Positions 43,837 through 53,682 are shown, counted from the first letter of the stretch. The stretch is 64,000 bases of DNA from SLHU01 sp009929975 (GCA_040776905.1 JAXGZQ010000001.1:1364001-1428000), one strand, 5' to 3'. Numbers and translations are program-made. The notes: a model not told the origin generated them from the letters alone.

Positions 43837-44385
43837 ATGAACCAGCAAAAAGCATTCTGGAAGCGGGGTCTGCTTCACATCTACTGCGGTGATGGCAAGG
43901 GAAAAACCACCGCGTCTGTCGGACTGTCGGTCCGGGCGCATGGCCGCGGCCGCCGGGTTGTGTTTGTCCAGTTTCTCAAGGATGGCCGCTCCGGTGAGAT
44001 CCAGGTGCTGAAACGACTGGAAGGCCTGACGGTGATCACCGGTCAGACCGTGGCGAAATTTACCTTCGCGATGAATGAGCAGGAACGGGCTGAAACCTAC
44101 GCGCTGCACATGGACTACCTGAGCCGGGCAGCGCGGCTGGCGCACAGCGAGCCGATCGATCTGCTGGTGCTCGATGAGGCCCTCGGTGCGATCGAGACCG
44201 GATTGCTGGATGAAGACACGCTGGTCGATTTTCTGTCCCATCGTCCGAAGCATCTGGAAGTTGTTCTGACCGGCCGGATCATCACAGACCGGCTGGCTGA
44301 ACTGGCTGACTATATCTCGGAAATCCGCTGCGTTCGCCATCCTTATGAACAGGGTATCGCCGCCCGTGAAGGAATCGAGTATTGA
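43837..44385 (+). CDS. cobO: Corrinoid adenosyltransferase CobO/BtuR
   Basis: A 182-residue ATP:cob(I)alamin adenosyltransferase that makes the adenosyl form needed by NrdJ. The P-loop GDGKGKTTAS lies at residues 18-27, and DLLVLDEALGAIETGLLD carries the catalytic and magnesium-binding positions. Length and ending (VRHPYEQGIAAREGIEY) match the CobA/BtuR family. GGAGGTCACAG precedes the ATG. It lies next to murT-gatD in the same direction, an unrelated housekeeping block. Confidence 0.93.
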   Translation: MNQQKAFWKRGLLHIYCGDGKGKTTASVGLSVRAHGRGRRVVFVQFLKDGRSGEIQVLKRLEGLTVITGQTVAKFTFAMNEQERAETYALHMDYLSRAARLAHSEPIDLLVLDEALGAIETGLLDEDTLVDFLSHRPKHLEVVLTGRIITDRLAELADYISEIRCVRHPYEQGIAAREGIEY

Positions 44386-44416
44386 GCCGGATATTCCGGC
44401 AGGAGAGGAATCCCAG

Positions 44417-45835
44417 ATGATATCTGATCGTCTTTTCGGATCAACATTATCGACCAGCCAGCGCCTGCGTGGCCATCTGGCGGTTGCGGCCGGGCGCGTC
44501 AGCCGGCGTATGCTCCGCCTGCTCGGACGCGGCGCGACGGCGCTGCCGGGAAATCTCGCGCTGCGGATCGATCCGGGCCTGCTGCGTCATCTGACCGCGG
44601 ACCGGCAGGTCTTTCTGGTGACCGGAACCAACGGCAAGACCACAACGGTCAGGGTCCTTTGTGATATTCTGCGGGCCGCCGGCCGGACGGTGATCACCAA
44701 TCCTTCAGGCGCGAATCTCGGATCAGGCCTGACCACCATGCTGATCGCCCATACCCGCGAACTGCGGAAGAGCCGCTCCGGCGGACCGCCGCTGTCACTG
44801 GTCTTTGAGATTGATGAAGCCTATTTCGCCAAACTGTCGGCCGATCTGAATCCCCAGGTCTGCCTGGTCACCAATTTCTTCCGCGATCAGCTGGACCGTT
44901 TCGGTGAGCTGCAGCATACCCGCGACCTGATCGCGCGCGGACTGGCAGGGACAAAAGCCACCGCGGTCCTCTGCGCGGACGATTCACTGTGCGCCTCACT
45001 CGGGCGTGAACAGCCGGAGCGGTCACTTTATTTCGGGATGGATACGGCGGGGATGCAGCCGCCGGCAGAAGCACAGAGCCAGGAATCCGTGTTCTGTCCG
45101 TTCTGCCAAACCCGTTATGACTATCAGGCGATCGCCTATGGCCATCTGGGCGCGTTCAGCTGTTCCGGCTGCGGGTTTGCCCGGCCGCGGCCGGATCTTT
45201 GCTTTCAGGTCAGCCGATCCGACCAGCTCAGCCAGGATCTAATATTGACTTATCAGGATCAGCCGGCTGAGGCGCGGCTTTCGGTTCCGGGGGTGCACAA
45301 TGCCTATAACGCCACCGGTGCGGTGCTGGCCGCGCTGGCGGCCGGTTTGCCACTGGAAACCTGCCTGACCGCTTTGGGACAGGTTGAGGCCGCCTTTGGC
45401 CGGATGGAGCGCTTCCAGGCCGGCGACCGGGAGGTCTGCCTCATTCTGGTCAAGAACCCGGTCGGCATGGACCGTGCGCTGGAGTTTGTCGGCCAGGCCG
45501 ATGACTATGGCGGCATGATGTTCCTGCTGAACGCCAATGATCCGGATGGCCGTGATGTGTCCTGGATCTGGGACGCGGCTTTCGAGGAGTACCTGCCGGA
45601 CGGTCCGCTGGCCGTTTCGGGACAACGTGCGGATGATCTCGCGCTGCGCCTGTATTATGCCGGCCGTCCGGCTGATTCGATCACAGTCAATCCGGACGCG
45701 GTCACGCTGTTTGATCAGGTCCTGTCCGGCTGTCCGGCCGGCCGCTGCCTGTATATTCTGCCGAATTACACCGCGATGCTCGATCTGCGGGCCCATTTTG
45801 TCCGCCGCTATCATCTGCGGGAATTCTGGCGCTGA
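44417..45835 (+). CDS. murT: Lipid II isoglutaminyl synthase, ligase subunit MurT
   Basis: A 472-residue Mur-ligase-like protein. With GatD it amidates the D-glutamate of lipid II in the cell wall of Gram-positive bacteria. The P-loop VTGTNGKTTTVR lies near residues 76-87. The MurT-specific zinc ribbon CPFC...CSGC follows near residues 230-260. The C-terminal domain has VKNPVGMDRALEF and LLNANDPDGRDVSWIWD, characteristic of the family, with the catalytic Asp in the latter. The start encoding MISDRLFG has AGGAGAGGAAT before it and excludes the overlap with cobO. Confidence 0.95.
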   Translation: MISDRLFGSTLSTSQRLRGHLAVAAGRVSRRMLRLLGRGATALPGNLALRIDPGLLRHLTADRQVFLVTGTNGKTTTVRVLCDILRAAGRTVITNPSGANLGSGLTTMLIAHTRELRKSRSGGPPLSLVFEIDEAYFAKLSADLNPQVCLVTNFFRDQLDRFGELQHTRDLIARGLAGTKATAVLCADDSLCASLGREQPERSLYFGMDTAGMQPPAEAQSQESVFCPFCQTRYDYQAIAYGHLGAFSCSGCGFARPRPDLCFQVSRSDQLSQDLILTYQDQPAEARLSVPGVHNAYNATGAVLAALAAGLPLETCLTALGQVEAAFGRMERFQAGDREVCLILVKNPVGMDRALEFVGQADDYGGMMFLLNANDPDGRDVSWIWDAAFEEYLPDGPLAVSGQRADDLALRLYYAGRPADSITVNPDAVTLFDQVLSGCPAGRCLYILPNYTAMLDLRAHFVRRYHLREFWR

Positions 45836-45850
45836 CCTGATGGAGGGTGT

Positions 45851-46591
45851 ATGAAACTGAGAATTGGCCATCTCTATCCTGATCTTCTCAATCTTTACGG
45901 CGACCGGGGGAACCTGATCGCTCTGCGGCAGCGTTGCCTCTGGCGCGGCATCGAATGTGAGATTCTTCCCCTCAGCCTGGGCCAGCCGTTTACCGCGGCT
46001 GACTATGACCTGCTCTTTCTCGGCGGCGGACAGGATCATGAGCAGAACCTGCTGCTCAGCGATCTGATTGATCTCAAGGGTCCGGCGCTGCGCGACGCCA
46101 TTGAGGCCGATCTGCCAGTTCTCTGTGTTTGCGGCGGCTACCAGTTGATGGGCCACTATTATCAGGAAGCGGACGGCCGGCGCATTGAGGGACTGGGCGT
46201 ACTGGATCTTTATACCGAAGCGGTCCATGAGCGGATGATCGGCGATGTGATCGCCGAAGCGCCGTTTCTGGCCGAACAGGGGCGGGATTCGCTTCTGATC
46301 GGGTTTGAGAATCATTCTGGCCGTACCTGGCTCGGACAAGGGGTGCGTCCGCTCGCTCATGTCCGGACCGGTCATGGCAACAATGGCCGGGACAAAACGG
46401 AAGGCGCGGTCTACAAACAAGTCTACGGGACCTATCTGCATGGCAGTTTTCTGCCGAAGAACCCGGAGATGGCTGACCAGCTGATTCTTAAGGCGCTGCA
46501 ATCCAGGCATCATGAACTTGATGTTCTGACTCCACTGCCGAATGAACTGGAAAACCGGGCCAGACAGTCTATACTGGCCAGTCATAACTGA
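45851..46591 (+). CDS. gatD: Lipid II isoglutaminyl synthase, glutaminase subunit GatD
   Basis: A 246-residue class I glutamine amidotransferase-like subunit that supplies ammonia to MurT. The nucleophile Cys94 is in LCVCGGYQLMG, the same position reported for Staphylococcus aureus GatD, and the histidine is in GTYLHGSFLPKNP. N-terminal LYPDLLNLYGDRGN is the family signature. GGAGGGT precedes the ATG, 15 bases after murT, so the two form one operon. Confidence 0.95.
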   Translation: MKLRIGHLYPDLLNLYGDRGNLIALRQRCLWRGIECEILPLSLGQPFTAADYDLLFLGGGQDHEQNLLLSDLIDLKGPALRDAIEADLPVLCVCGGYQLMGHYYQEADGRRIEGLGVLDLYTEAVHERMIGDVIAEAPFLAEQGRDSLLIGFENHSGRTWLGQGVRPLAHVRTGHGNNGRDKTEGAVYKQVYGTYLHGSFLPKNPEMADQLILKALQSRHHELDVLTPLPNELENRARQSILASHN

Positions 46592-46674
46592 AAGAAGCGG
46601 TTGCGATCTGACGGCATCCAGCGGTTTCCTCGCGACTATGTGAAATTAACAAAACAAAAACTTGCATATTTTGT

Positions 46675-46704
46675 TTGACAGCGGTTTTGGCGTCATTATA
46701 TAAT
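46675..46704 (+). promoter_or_regulatory. purA-guaA promoter
   Basis: A perfect TTGACA and a perfect TATAAT are 18 bases apart. Transcription would start near 46711, leaving a leader of about 77 bases before purA. Confidence 0.85.
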
Positions 46705-46726
46705 ATTGGCGAAAATCGACGCGGCC

Positions 46727-46762
46727 AAACGTTCCTGACGCGTGCCGGCAGGGACGTTTTTT
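46727..46762 (+). terminator. Leader terminator (candidate attenuator) ahead of purA
   Basis: AAACGTTCCTG and CAGGGACGTTT pair (one G-U) around an 11-base loop, and a T-run follows at once. It sits between the promoter and the purA ribosome binding site, so read-through must be controlled. No convincing competing hairpin was found; only a weak GACGCG/CGCGT pairing. Confidence 0.65.
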
Positions 46763-46787
46763 CATTTCAAAAATGAGGAGGAACCTT

Positions 46788-48080
46788 ATGGTTAAAGCCA
46801 TTGTCGGAGCGAACTGGGGCGATGAGGGAAAAGGGAAAATCACAGATCTGATGGCGGAATCATCGGATGTCGTGGTTCGCTTTCAGGGCGGCGCGAATGC
46901 CGGCCATACCATCATCAACCACTATGGAAAATTTGCCCTGCATCTGCTGCCGTCCGGAGTTTTTCATCCGCAGATCACCAATATCATCGGCAACGGCGTC
47001 GCACTGAATATTCCGTCATTGCTGCGGGAAATCGACGGGCTGAAACAGGCAGGCGTTCCAGCGCCCCGGCTGCTCATTTCTGACCGGGCGCAGATCGTCA
47101 TGCCGTATCACATTCTCTTTGATCAATATGAAGAAGAGCGGTTGAGTGAGCGGCAGTTTGGTTCAACCAAATCGGGTATCGCGCCGTTTTATGCCGATAA
47201 ATTTGCCAAAATCGGTTTTCAGGTCCAGGAGCTGTATGATGATGAGACCGTTTTGCGTGACAAGCTTGAGCAGGTGCTCGAGGTCAAGAATATCCTGATT
47301 GAGCATCTGTATCATCAACCGCTGCTTATGGCCGACACGCTGCTGGCCCAGCTGCTGGACTGGCGCGAACAGATCCGGCCGTATGTCGCGGATACCGCGG
47401 CCTGGCTGAGGCAGGCACTGGAGGACGGCAAGGCCATTCTGCTCGAAGGGCAGCTGGGAGCGCTGAAAGATCCCGACTTCGGTATCTATCCCTATACAAC
47501 GTCATCCTCGACCCTAGCCGGGTTCGGGGCGGTCGGTGCCGGATTGCCGCCCTATGTTATTTCTGATATTGTAACAGTAACAAAAGCCTATTCCAGCGCG
47601 GTCGGCAGCGGCCCGTTCGTCAGTGAGATCTTTGGTGACACGGCAGATGAACTGCGGCGCCGCGGAGGGGATGCCGGCGAGTACGGCGCGACGACTGGAC
47701 GGCCGAGGCGTATGGGCTGGTTTGATCTGGTGGCGACCCGTTATGGCTGCCAGCGGCAGGGAGCGACTTCAGTGGTTCTGACCGCGATTGATGTGCTCAG
47801 CTATCTCGATGAGATTCCGGTCTGTGTCGGATATGAGATCGACGGAACCATCAGCACGGAGTTTCCTGCCGGACGCAGACTCGACCAGGCGAAGCCGGTG
47901 CTCAACGTTCTGCCGGGCTGGAAATGTGACATCCGCGGAATCAGAGACTATGATCAGTTGCCAGCCAATGCCCGGGCCTATGTGGAATTCATTGAAAAGG
48001 GAATTGGCGTTCCGATCCGAATCGTCTCCAACGGCCCGCGCCGTGAGGAGATCATTGAGCGAGAAGGAGCAGCCCTATGA
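46788..48080 (+). CDS. purA: Adenylosuccinate synthetase
   Basis: A 430-residue enzyme joining IMP and aspartate with GTP, the first step from IMP to AMP. The signature GANWGDEGKGKITD is at residues 7-20; other family motifs are GGANAGHTI, GSTKSGIAPFYADK, EGQLGALKDPDFG and TAIDVLSYLDEIPVCVGYE. The start MVKAIVG has GAGGAGGAACC before it; the in-frame start five codons earlier does not. It overlaps guaA by four bases (ATGA). Confidence 0.97.
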   Translation: MVKAIVGANWGDEGKGKITDLMAESSDVVVRFQGGANAGHTIINHYGKFALHLLPSGVFHPQITNIIGNGVALNIPSLLREIDGLKQAGVPAPRLLISDRAQIVMPYHILFDQYEEERLSERQFGSTKSGIAPFYADKFAKIGFQVQELYDDETVLRDKLEQVLEVKNILIEHLYHQPLLMADTLLAQLLDWREQIRPYVADTAAWLRQALEDGKAILLEGQLGALKDPDFGIYPYTTSSSTLAGFGAVGAGLPPYVISDIVTVTKAYSSAVGSGPFVSEIFGDTADELRRRGGDAGEYGATTGRPRRMGWFDLVATRYGCQRQGATSVVLTAIDVLSYLDEIPVCVGYEIDGTISTEFPAGRRLDQAKPVLNVLPGWKCDIRGIRDYDQLPANARAYVEFIEKGIGVPIRIVSNGPRREEIIEREGAAL

Positions 48081-49612
48081 AACATCAGGCGATTCTGATC
48101 CTTGACTTCGGCGGCCAGTACAATCAGTTGATTGCCCGCCGGGTGCGTGAAAACAGTGTTTTTTGTGAAGTCCTTCCGTATACCACCAGCCTTGAAACCA
48201 TTCGTGAACGCGGCTATGCCGGCATTATCCTGACCGGCGGCCCCAATAGTGTCAACATCCCGTCAGCGCCACGCTATGACGCCGCGCTGTTTGATCTGGG
48301 CATTCCGATTCTCGGTATCTGCTACGGCGCGCAGCTGATGGCGGCAACCCTGGGCGGCCGTGTTGAGTCGATGCAAAAACGCGAGTACGGCCGGGTACCG
48401 GTTGAAGTGGTCAGAAAGAGTCTGTTTTTCAGCAGCATCGAGCATAAAACGATCTGCTGGATGAGCCATACAGATCAAATCACCACGATGCCCGACGGTT
48501 TTCATGTCAGCGCGAAATCAGAGAATTGCCCGATCGCGGCGATGGAAGATCCGGAGCGCCGGTTCTATGCCGTCCAGTTTCATCCGGAGGTTCAGCATAC
48601 CCCGCTCGGCAGCCTGATGCTGACGAATTTTCTGTTTGGGATCTGCGGCTGCAGCGGTGACTGGAAAATGGATGCCTTCGTAGAGGAATCGATCGCGAAA
48701 ATCCGCCAGCAGGTCAGCGACCGCAAAGTTGTCTGCGCGCTGTCCGGCGGCGTTGATTCTTCTGTCGCGGCGGTGATGGTCCACCAGGCGATCGGTGATC
48801 GCCTGATCTGCATCTTCGTCGACCATGGCCTGCTGCGTAAAGATGAAGGTGATCTGGTGGAAAAGGTGTTCCGCGAGCAGTTCTCGATGAACCTGATCCG
48901 CGTCAACGCACAGCAGCGATTTCTTGACCGCCTGGCCGGCGTGACCGATCCGGAGACCAAACGGAAGATCATCGGTGAGGAATTCATCCGGGTTTTTGAA
49001 GAGGAAGCGAAGAAAATCGGCGAGGTTGATTTTCTCGTCCAGGGCACCATCTATCCTGATGTGATCGAAAGCGGTCTCGGTGACGCGGCGGTGATCAAAA
49101 GCCATCATAATGTCGGCGGCCTGCCCGATACCGTTGATTTCGTCGCGATTCTTGAGCCGCTGCGTGATCTTTTCAAGGATGAAGTACGCAAGGCCGGTCT
49201 GGAAATGGGAATTCCCGGCCGCCTGGTCTGGCGGCAGCCGTTCCCGGGCCCGGGTCTGGCCATTCGGGTGATCGGCGAGATCACTGAAGAGAAACTGGAG
49301 ATTCTGCGGGAAGCAGACGCGATTTTCCGGGAGGAAGTGGATCAGGCCGGCCTGAATCAGGAAGTCAGCCAGTATTTCGCGGTGCTGACCGGGATCCGTT
49401 CTGTCGGTGTGATGGGTGACGAACGCACCTATGACCACACCATTGCCCTGCGCGCGGTGACGACGACTGATTTCATGACGGCCGACTGGGCGCAGATTCC
49501 ACATGATGTGCTGAGCCGTGTCTCCAACCGGATTGTCAATGAAGTACGGCATGTCAACCGGATTGTCTATGATATTACCAGCAAGCCGCCGGCGACGATT
49601 GAATGGGAGTAA
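48077..49612 (+). CDS. guaA: GMP synthase (glutamine-hydrolysing), full length
   Basis: A 511-residue bifunctional GMP synthase that converts XMP to GMP. The glutaminase domain is intact: nucleophile Cys in LGICYGAQLMA (near residue 82) and the His/Glu pair in VQFHPEVQHTP (near residues 168-170). The ATP pyrophosphatase loop LSGGVDSS is at residues 221-228, and the C-terminal dimer domain ends in PPATIEWE. GAAGGAGC precedes the ATG. Organised as one operon with purA, so both branches from IMP are co-expressed. Confidence 0.97.
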   Translation: MKHQAILILDFGGQYNQLIARRVRENSVFCEVLPYTTSLETIRERGYAGIILTGGPNSVNIPSAPRYDAALFDLGIPILGICYGAQLMAATLGGRVESMQKREYGRVPVEVVRKSLFFSSIEHKTICWMSHTDQITTMPDGFHVSAKSENCPIAAMEDPERRFYAVQFHPEVQHTPLGSLMLTNFLFGICGCSGDWKMDAFVEESIAKIRQQVSDRKVVCALSGGVDSSVAAVMVHQAIGDRLICIFVDHGLLRKDEGDLVEKVFREQFSMNLIRVNAQQRFLDRLAGVTDPETKRKIIGEEFIRVFEEEAKKIGEVDFLVQGTIYPDVIESGLGDAAVIKSHHNVGGLPDTVDFVAILEPLRDLFKDEVRKAGLEMGIPGRLVWRQPFPGPGLAIRVIGEITEEKLEILREADAIFREEVDQAGLNQEVSQYFAVLTGIRSVGVMGDERTYDHTIALRAVTTTDFMTADWAQIPHDVLSRVSNRIVNEVRHVNRIVYDITSKPPATIEWE

Positions 49613-49882
49613 CCTGACGTCAGGACTCCTTCGCTGTCCTCGGCGCGATGCGCCTGCGAGATGCTCATGCGCCTGACGCCAGGCTACTGAGCAGGATGTT
49701 CTGGGTGTGTGCGAGTAAACGACTTGTGATGTTCGCGAGATGGTCGTGAAAACAACAACAACCATCTGCAGTGCGGTAAGCCAATGAGAGCAGGATGTTC
49801 GATGCGCCTGATGTGAAGTGGCGCGGAATGGTTGTTCAGTGATTAGCGAGGAGCCGGAGAGGGTTGACTGGGTGAATCCATA
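49613..49882. repeat. Gap with short repeats and hairpins, no gene
   Basis: 270 bases between guaA and the next SDR gene hold no recognised gene. GAGCAGGATGTTC occurs twice (49689-49701, 49788-49800), ATGCGCCTG three times (49648, 49667, 49802), the palindrome CCTGACGTCAGG starts right after the guaA stop, with a near copy at 49672, and AACAACCAT is inversely repeated as ATGGTTGTT. Origin unknown; a decayed repeat element or a structured RNA are possible. Confidence 0.6.
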
Positions 49883-50671
49883 ATGAAAAGTGTCGTGATA
49901 ACCGGCAGTACACGGGGGATCGGCCTGGCCATGGCTGTGGAGTTTTTGCGGGCGGGATGCCAGGTGACGCTGTCCGGCCGGGGTGAGACACTGCCGGAAG
50001 AGGCTGCCGCGCAGCTGGCCGATTACCAGACGCGATATTTCTATGTCCAATGCGATGTCCGGTACAAAGAAAGTCTGCAAAATCTGTGGGACATGGCCGT
50101 GGCCAGATGGCAGCGGATTGATCTGTGGATCAATAACGCCGGGCAGAACGCGCCATATGCCTGTGTCTGGGATACGGACGAAATGATGACCGGGCAGGTG
50201 ATCAGCACCAATCTGACCGGGATGATCTACGGATCGCAGGTCGCGGCCGCGGCAATGATCAAGCAGGGATACGGCGCGATCTACAGCATGGAGGGTCTGG
50301 GTTCCAACAACATGATCCAACTCAAGATAGTGCTGTACGGCACGACGAAACATGCCCTGACTTATTTCATGAGAGGCCTGGCCAGAGAACTTGAGGGAAG
50401 CGGCGTCATCGCCGGTCGCCTGTCACCTGGCATGATGCTGACCGACTTCATCACCCGGTCGCCGGACGGTCGCCCGTCTGAGGTGGTCTCGGACCGGAAA
50501 TTCAAAAAAGTCTTCAATATCCTGGCCGATCGGTCTGAGACGGTCGCGGCTTTCTTCATTCCCCGGATCCTGCGCAATACGAAAAACGATCACCAGATCA
50601 TCTGGCTGACAAAATCCAAAGCCGCCTGGCGGTTCATGACCGCCAGGCGACGCAGGGACCGACTGATCTGA
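49883..50671 (+). CDS. Short-chain dehydrogenase/reductase
   Basis: A 262-residue SDR. The NAD(P) motif TGSTRGIGLAMA is near residues 7-18 and NNAGQN near residue 87. The active-site motif is YGTTKHAL (Tyr and Lys intact, near residue 152) and the serine is probably the one in IYSMEGLGSNN, where a Ser sits at the expected place. The extended C-terminus (FIPRILRNTKNDHQIIWLTKSK) is longer than in classical members. No strong ribosome binding site precedes the start: the nearest purine-rich stretch is over 20 bases upstream. Substrate unknown. Confidence 0.8.
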   Translation: MKSVVITGSTRGIGLAMAVEFLRAGCQVTLSGRGETLPEEAAAQLADYQTRYFYVQCDVRYKESLQNLWDMAVARWQRIDLWINNAGQNAPYACVWDTDEMMTGQVISTNLTGMIYGSQVAAAAMIKQGYGAIYSMEGLGSNNMIQLKIVLYGTTKHALTYFMRGLARELEGSGVIAGRLSPGMMLTDFITRSPDGRPSEVVSDRKFKKVFNILADRSETVAAFFIPRILRNTKNDHQIIWLTKSKAAWRFMTARRRRDRLI

Positions 50672-50704
50672 CCGGCAGGGATCTCTCTATGCCGTCAGAT
50701 TTCT

Positions 50705-53512
50705 TCAGTTTATTCCACAGCGGAAAATGAGCAGTTCATTGGGTTTGACCTCGAATGTGATGCGGCCGTCTTTTTTCTCCAAGCGAAGGTCCGCGTCCCT
50801 TTCCAGTATATCGACGGCCCGGATCTGATCCAGATCCTTGACCGACAGCCAGGCCTGCCCGGCTTTGCCGTCCGCTTCATAAACATGGAGCACCAGATCC
50901 TGTCCGTCTTCCGACCGTTTCATGCCCGACAGCACCAGATTGCGGCTCAGTTCAAGGAATGAGCGGCGCAGTGGCAGTGATCCCGGGTGGGATGTGTTGG
51001 TGATGTGCTGCAGCGGATATCTGAACTGGTGATCCATCTGATGGTATTGGTCCGTGTGGCATAGACCGACCCCGATGCGATATTCATGCCGGCCGTCTTC
51101 CGGATGCCGGTCCGGATCCTGTGAGGCACGCAGCAAGGTCAGTTTCAAAGCATTGTCTTCGCCGCGATAGGCATAGACACTGTCCGCCAGCAGGATGAGT
51201 GACTGGTCCGCCACCGGATTGAAGGCTGCTCCCAGGCCGAGTGCCGGCACATCGTGCTCACAGGCCGGGCGCTGAATGATGCCGCAGGCGATCTTATAAT
51301 CATAGGCTTCAGCGGCGAAGGCAAAGGGCAGGTTGAATTTCAGGGCGGGAATCCCCTCGTCAGCAGAAAAGGTCTCATGCCAGTCGACATCCACGCGATA
51401 TTGCATGACCTGTCTGCCGGCATCGAGCGAGACACTGACCGTAATTTTGGAGCGGCGATATGCCAGATCAAAGCTGATGCTGTCCTGAATGCCGCCCTGC
51501 TGGCGGATATCAGTGACATAGACCGGACAGGAGAGGTTGAGATTCTCTTCCTTCAGCGGGTAGCCCTCGACCCAGGCATTGCCCGGCATCAAGGTGGTCA
51601 TCCGATGATTTTGCCAGACCAGACTGAAATAGCCGCTTGCGCCGTTGATCTGCTCGATGTTCTTTTCCTTATCAAAGAGGGAGATCAGCTGCATATTGCG
51701 GTCGAACCGCACGCGGACCCGTTCGTTTTCCAGTTGATAATCCTTGTAGTGTTCAACCAGCGGCTGATCCGGGAATTTATTGAATGGCAGAAAAGTGCTT
51801 TCGCCTTCCGCGAGAACCAGCGTGATATAGCCGAAAGCCGGCACATCAACCAGGGCCCTGATCTGGATGCTTTCATGGGCCCAGAAATGTCCGCCTCCAG
51901 CACCCAGCTCAAACGGGACCGCCTGACCGCGGTCGTCACGGATGGTCAGACGGTCGATCTGTCCCGGCCAGTCCCAGAGGGGAAATTCATAAACTTCCCG
52001 CCGGTCATGGGCGGTTGGATTGAAGAGATGCATGATGCGGGTTTTGCCGCAGCCGCTGTCACTGCTTTGTGTTTCCAGGCCGCGGACCAGCGAACTGTTG
52101 GTCTGCGCGATGCCTTTGTAGCCCATGCCGGCACCGTCCGTAAAGGATTCCCGGTCACAGTCGGTGGCGATCGACGATGTGTCGATCACGGACGCGAGAT
52201 GGGTCAGTGCCCGGGAGCGGCCGGCATAGGTATAGGCGAGTGTTTTCGCCAGTTCGCCCAGGGCATGCTCCCGTGTCTCCCGGATGCCGGAACCGGGCAG
52301 GATGTCATGGAACTGGTTGAACAGTGTTTTGCGCCAGGCATCGCGATACGCTTCCGTATATGGCGCGCCTGCGGCAAAGGCCACATCGATGGCTGAAAGG
52401 TACTCCGCGGTGTACAGGCTGTCTTCCGCCAGCCGATTGGCCATCTTGATTCTCGATTCCGAACTGTAGCAGCCTGTGAAGATATAATTGAGTTCACCTT
52501 CCACGGTCGGGAAATGGGAGCGCCGGTCCTCAAGGTAGCGGAAGTAATCGTGATAGGTTGAGAACTCGATGGACGCGTAGCAGGGCCAGGTCTGCATGTC
52601 GAGCAGACGTTCGATATCCCGGCGGGTCGGACCGCCGCCGTGATCGCCGACGCCGTAGACGCGCAGCACACGGTCGATCTGGTTCTTTTCACAGAAGGAC
52701 GGCGCGAAGTCAGCATAATCGAATTCAATCTGCGTGTTGTACCAGTCGGGTTCGCGATGCACCAGCAGCGTCGCGCCGGAGGAACCGCGCCAGTTATAGA
52801 TATGGTCGCTGTCAGCGCCGCGGCAATGGAAATAGTATTTGACATTGCCTTTGGCGAGAATCTCCGGTACCGAGGCGTTATGACCGAAGGTATCCGGCTC
52901 ATAATCAAGCAGCAGCTGATCGTCCGGCAGATTGAAGGTCTCCCTGAAATACTGTTTGGTATAGAGGATATGGCGGATCTGGCTTTCGGCGCTGGTCATG
53001 TTTTTATCCGCCTCAACCCAGGTTGACGCGGTCACTTCCCAGCGGCCTTCGCGCACCTTCTGCCGGATTTGCTCAAACATCTGCGGGTCGTACTGCTCGA
53101 CGATCCGGTAGGTGGACGCCTGGGACTGCGAGAAGGTGATGGCCGGATACGCGTCCATCAGACGCAGCACCGAACGGAAGGTATCCAGGGTGATCGCCAC
53201 GGTCTCATTGAATCCCCACATCCAGTTCATATCAATATGCGCGTGCGCGACACAGGCTAGCGTATAGGACTTGGCTTCGGCGGAGAGCACTTCCAGCTCA
53301 GTTTCGCAGGCTTTCGCGGCCTGATCGGTAATCACACCGTGTTCCTGCCGATCGGACAAAAGGGAAGCGGCGAGCCGCGAGACCAATTCATCATGAATCC
53401 CGTTTTTTACCTCAGACAGCCGATAGGCATAGCGCAGCTGGGCGACGGTTCGTTTCGCCTGATAGCTTTGCGCGGCGTCCTGAAGTGTTTTCAGCTGATC
53501 AATCACATTCAT
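50705..53512 (-). CDS. GH38 alpha-mannosidase
   Basis: A 935-residue family 38 glycosidase. Zinc and catalytic motif HAHIDMNWMWGFNET lies near residues 90-104 (His90, Asp92 region with metal-binding His-x-Asp). The nucleophile region LLDYEPDTFGHNASVPEIL follows, and HDILPGSGIRETREHAL with its histidine marks the helical domain; the long C-terminal beta domains match the family. No signal peptide. The start is uncertain by up to 23 codons; AAGGAAG precedes the chosen ATG encoding MNVIDQLKT. It probably trims alpha-mannosides taken up from host or plant glycans. Confidence 0.93.
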   Translation of the reverse strand: MNVIDQLKTLQDAAQSYQAKRTVAQLRYAYRLSEVKNGIHDELVSRLAASLLSDRQEHGVITDQAAKACETELEVLSAEAKSYTLACVAHAHIDMNWMWGFNETVAITLDTFRSVLRLMDAYPAITFSQSQASTYRIVEQYDPQMFEQIRQKVREGRWEVTASTWVEADKNMTSAESQIRHILYTKQYFRETFNLPDDQLLLDYEPDTFGHNASVPEILAKGNVKYYFHCRGADSDHIYNWRGSSGATLLVHREPDWYNTQIEFDYADFAPSFCEKNQIDRVLRVYGVGDHGGGPTRRDIERLLDMQTWPCYASIEFSTYHDYFRYLEDRRSHFPTVEGELNYIFTGCYSSESRIKMANRLAEDSLYTAEYLSAIDVAFAAGAPYTEAYRDAWRKTLFNQFHDILPGSGIRETREHALGELAKTLAYTYAGRSRALTHLASVIDTSSIATDCDRESFTDGAGMGYKGIAQTNSSLVRGLETQSSDSGCGKTRIMHLFNPTAHDRREVYEFPLWDWPGQIDRLTIRDDRGQAVPFELGAGGGHFWAHESIQIRALVDVPAFGYITLVLAEGESTFLPFNKFPDQPLVEHYKDYQLENERVRVRFDRNMQLISLFDKEKNIEQINGASGYFSLVWQNHRMTTLMPGNAWVEGYPLKEENLNLSCPVYVTDIRQQGGIQDSISFDLAYRRSKITVSVSLDAGRQVMQYRVDVDWHETFSADEGIPALKFNLPFAFAAEAYDYKIACGIIQRPACEHDVPALGLGAAFNPVADQSLILLADSVYAYRGEDNALKLTLLRASQDPDRHPEDGRHEYRIGVGLCHTDQYHQMDHQFRYPLQHITNTSHPGSLPLRRSFLELSRNLVLSGMKRSEDGQDLVLHVYEADGKAGQAWLSVKDLDQIRAVDILERDADLRLEKKDGRITFEVKPNELLIFRCGIN

Positions 53513-53682
53513 CGTCTTCTCTTCCTTGTCTTTCCTGCGCTTCATCAATGTGAAGTGCTGCCAATAACCGCTTATCTCCATCGGTTTCCGGGAAACTGTT
53601 CTGCCTCTATATTAACCCAATCGGAACGAGAAAACCGCTGATTTGCCGGAAATTGACGGATGAGCGAAGCCGGTCTGCCGGC

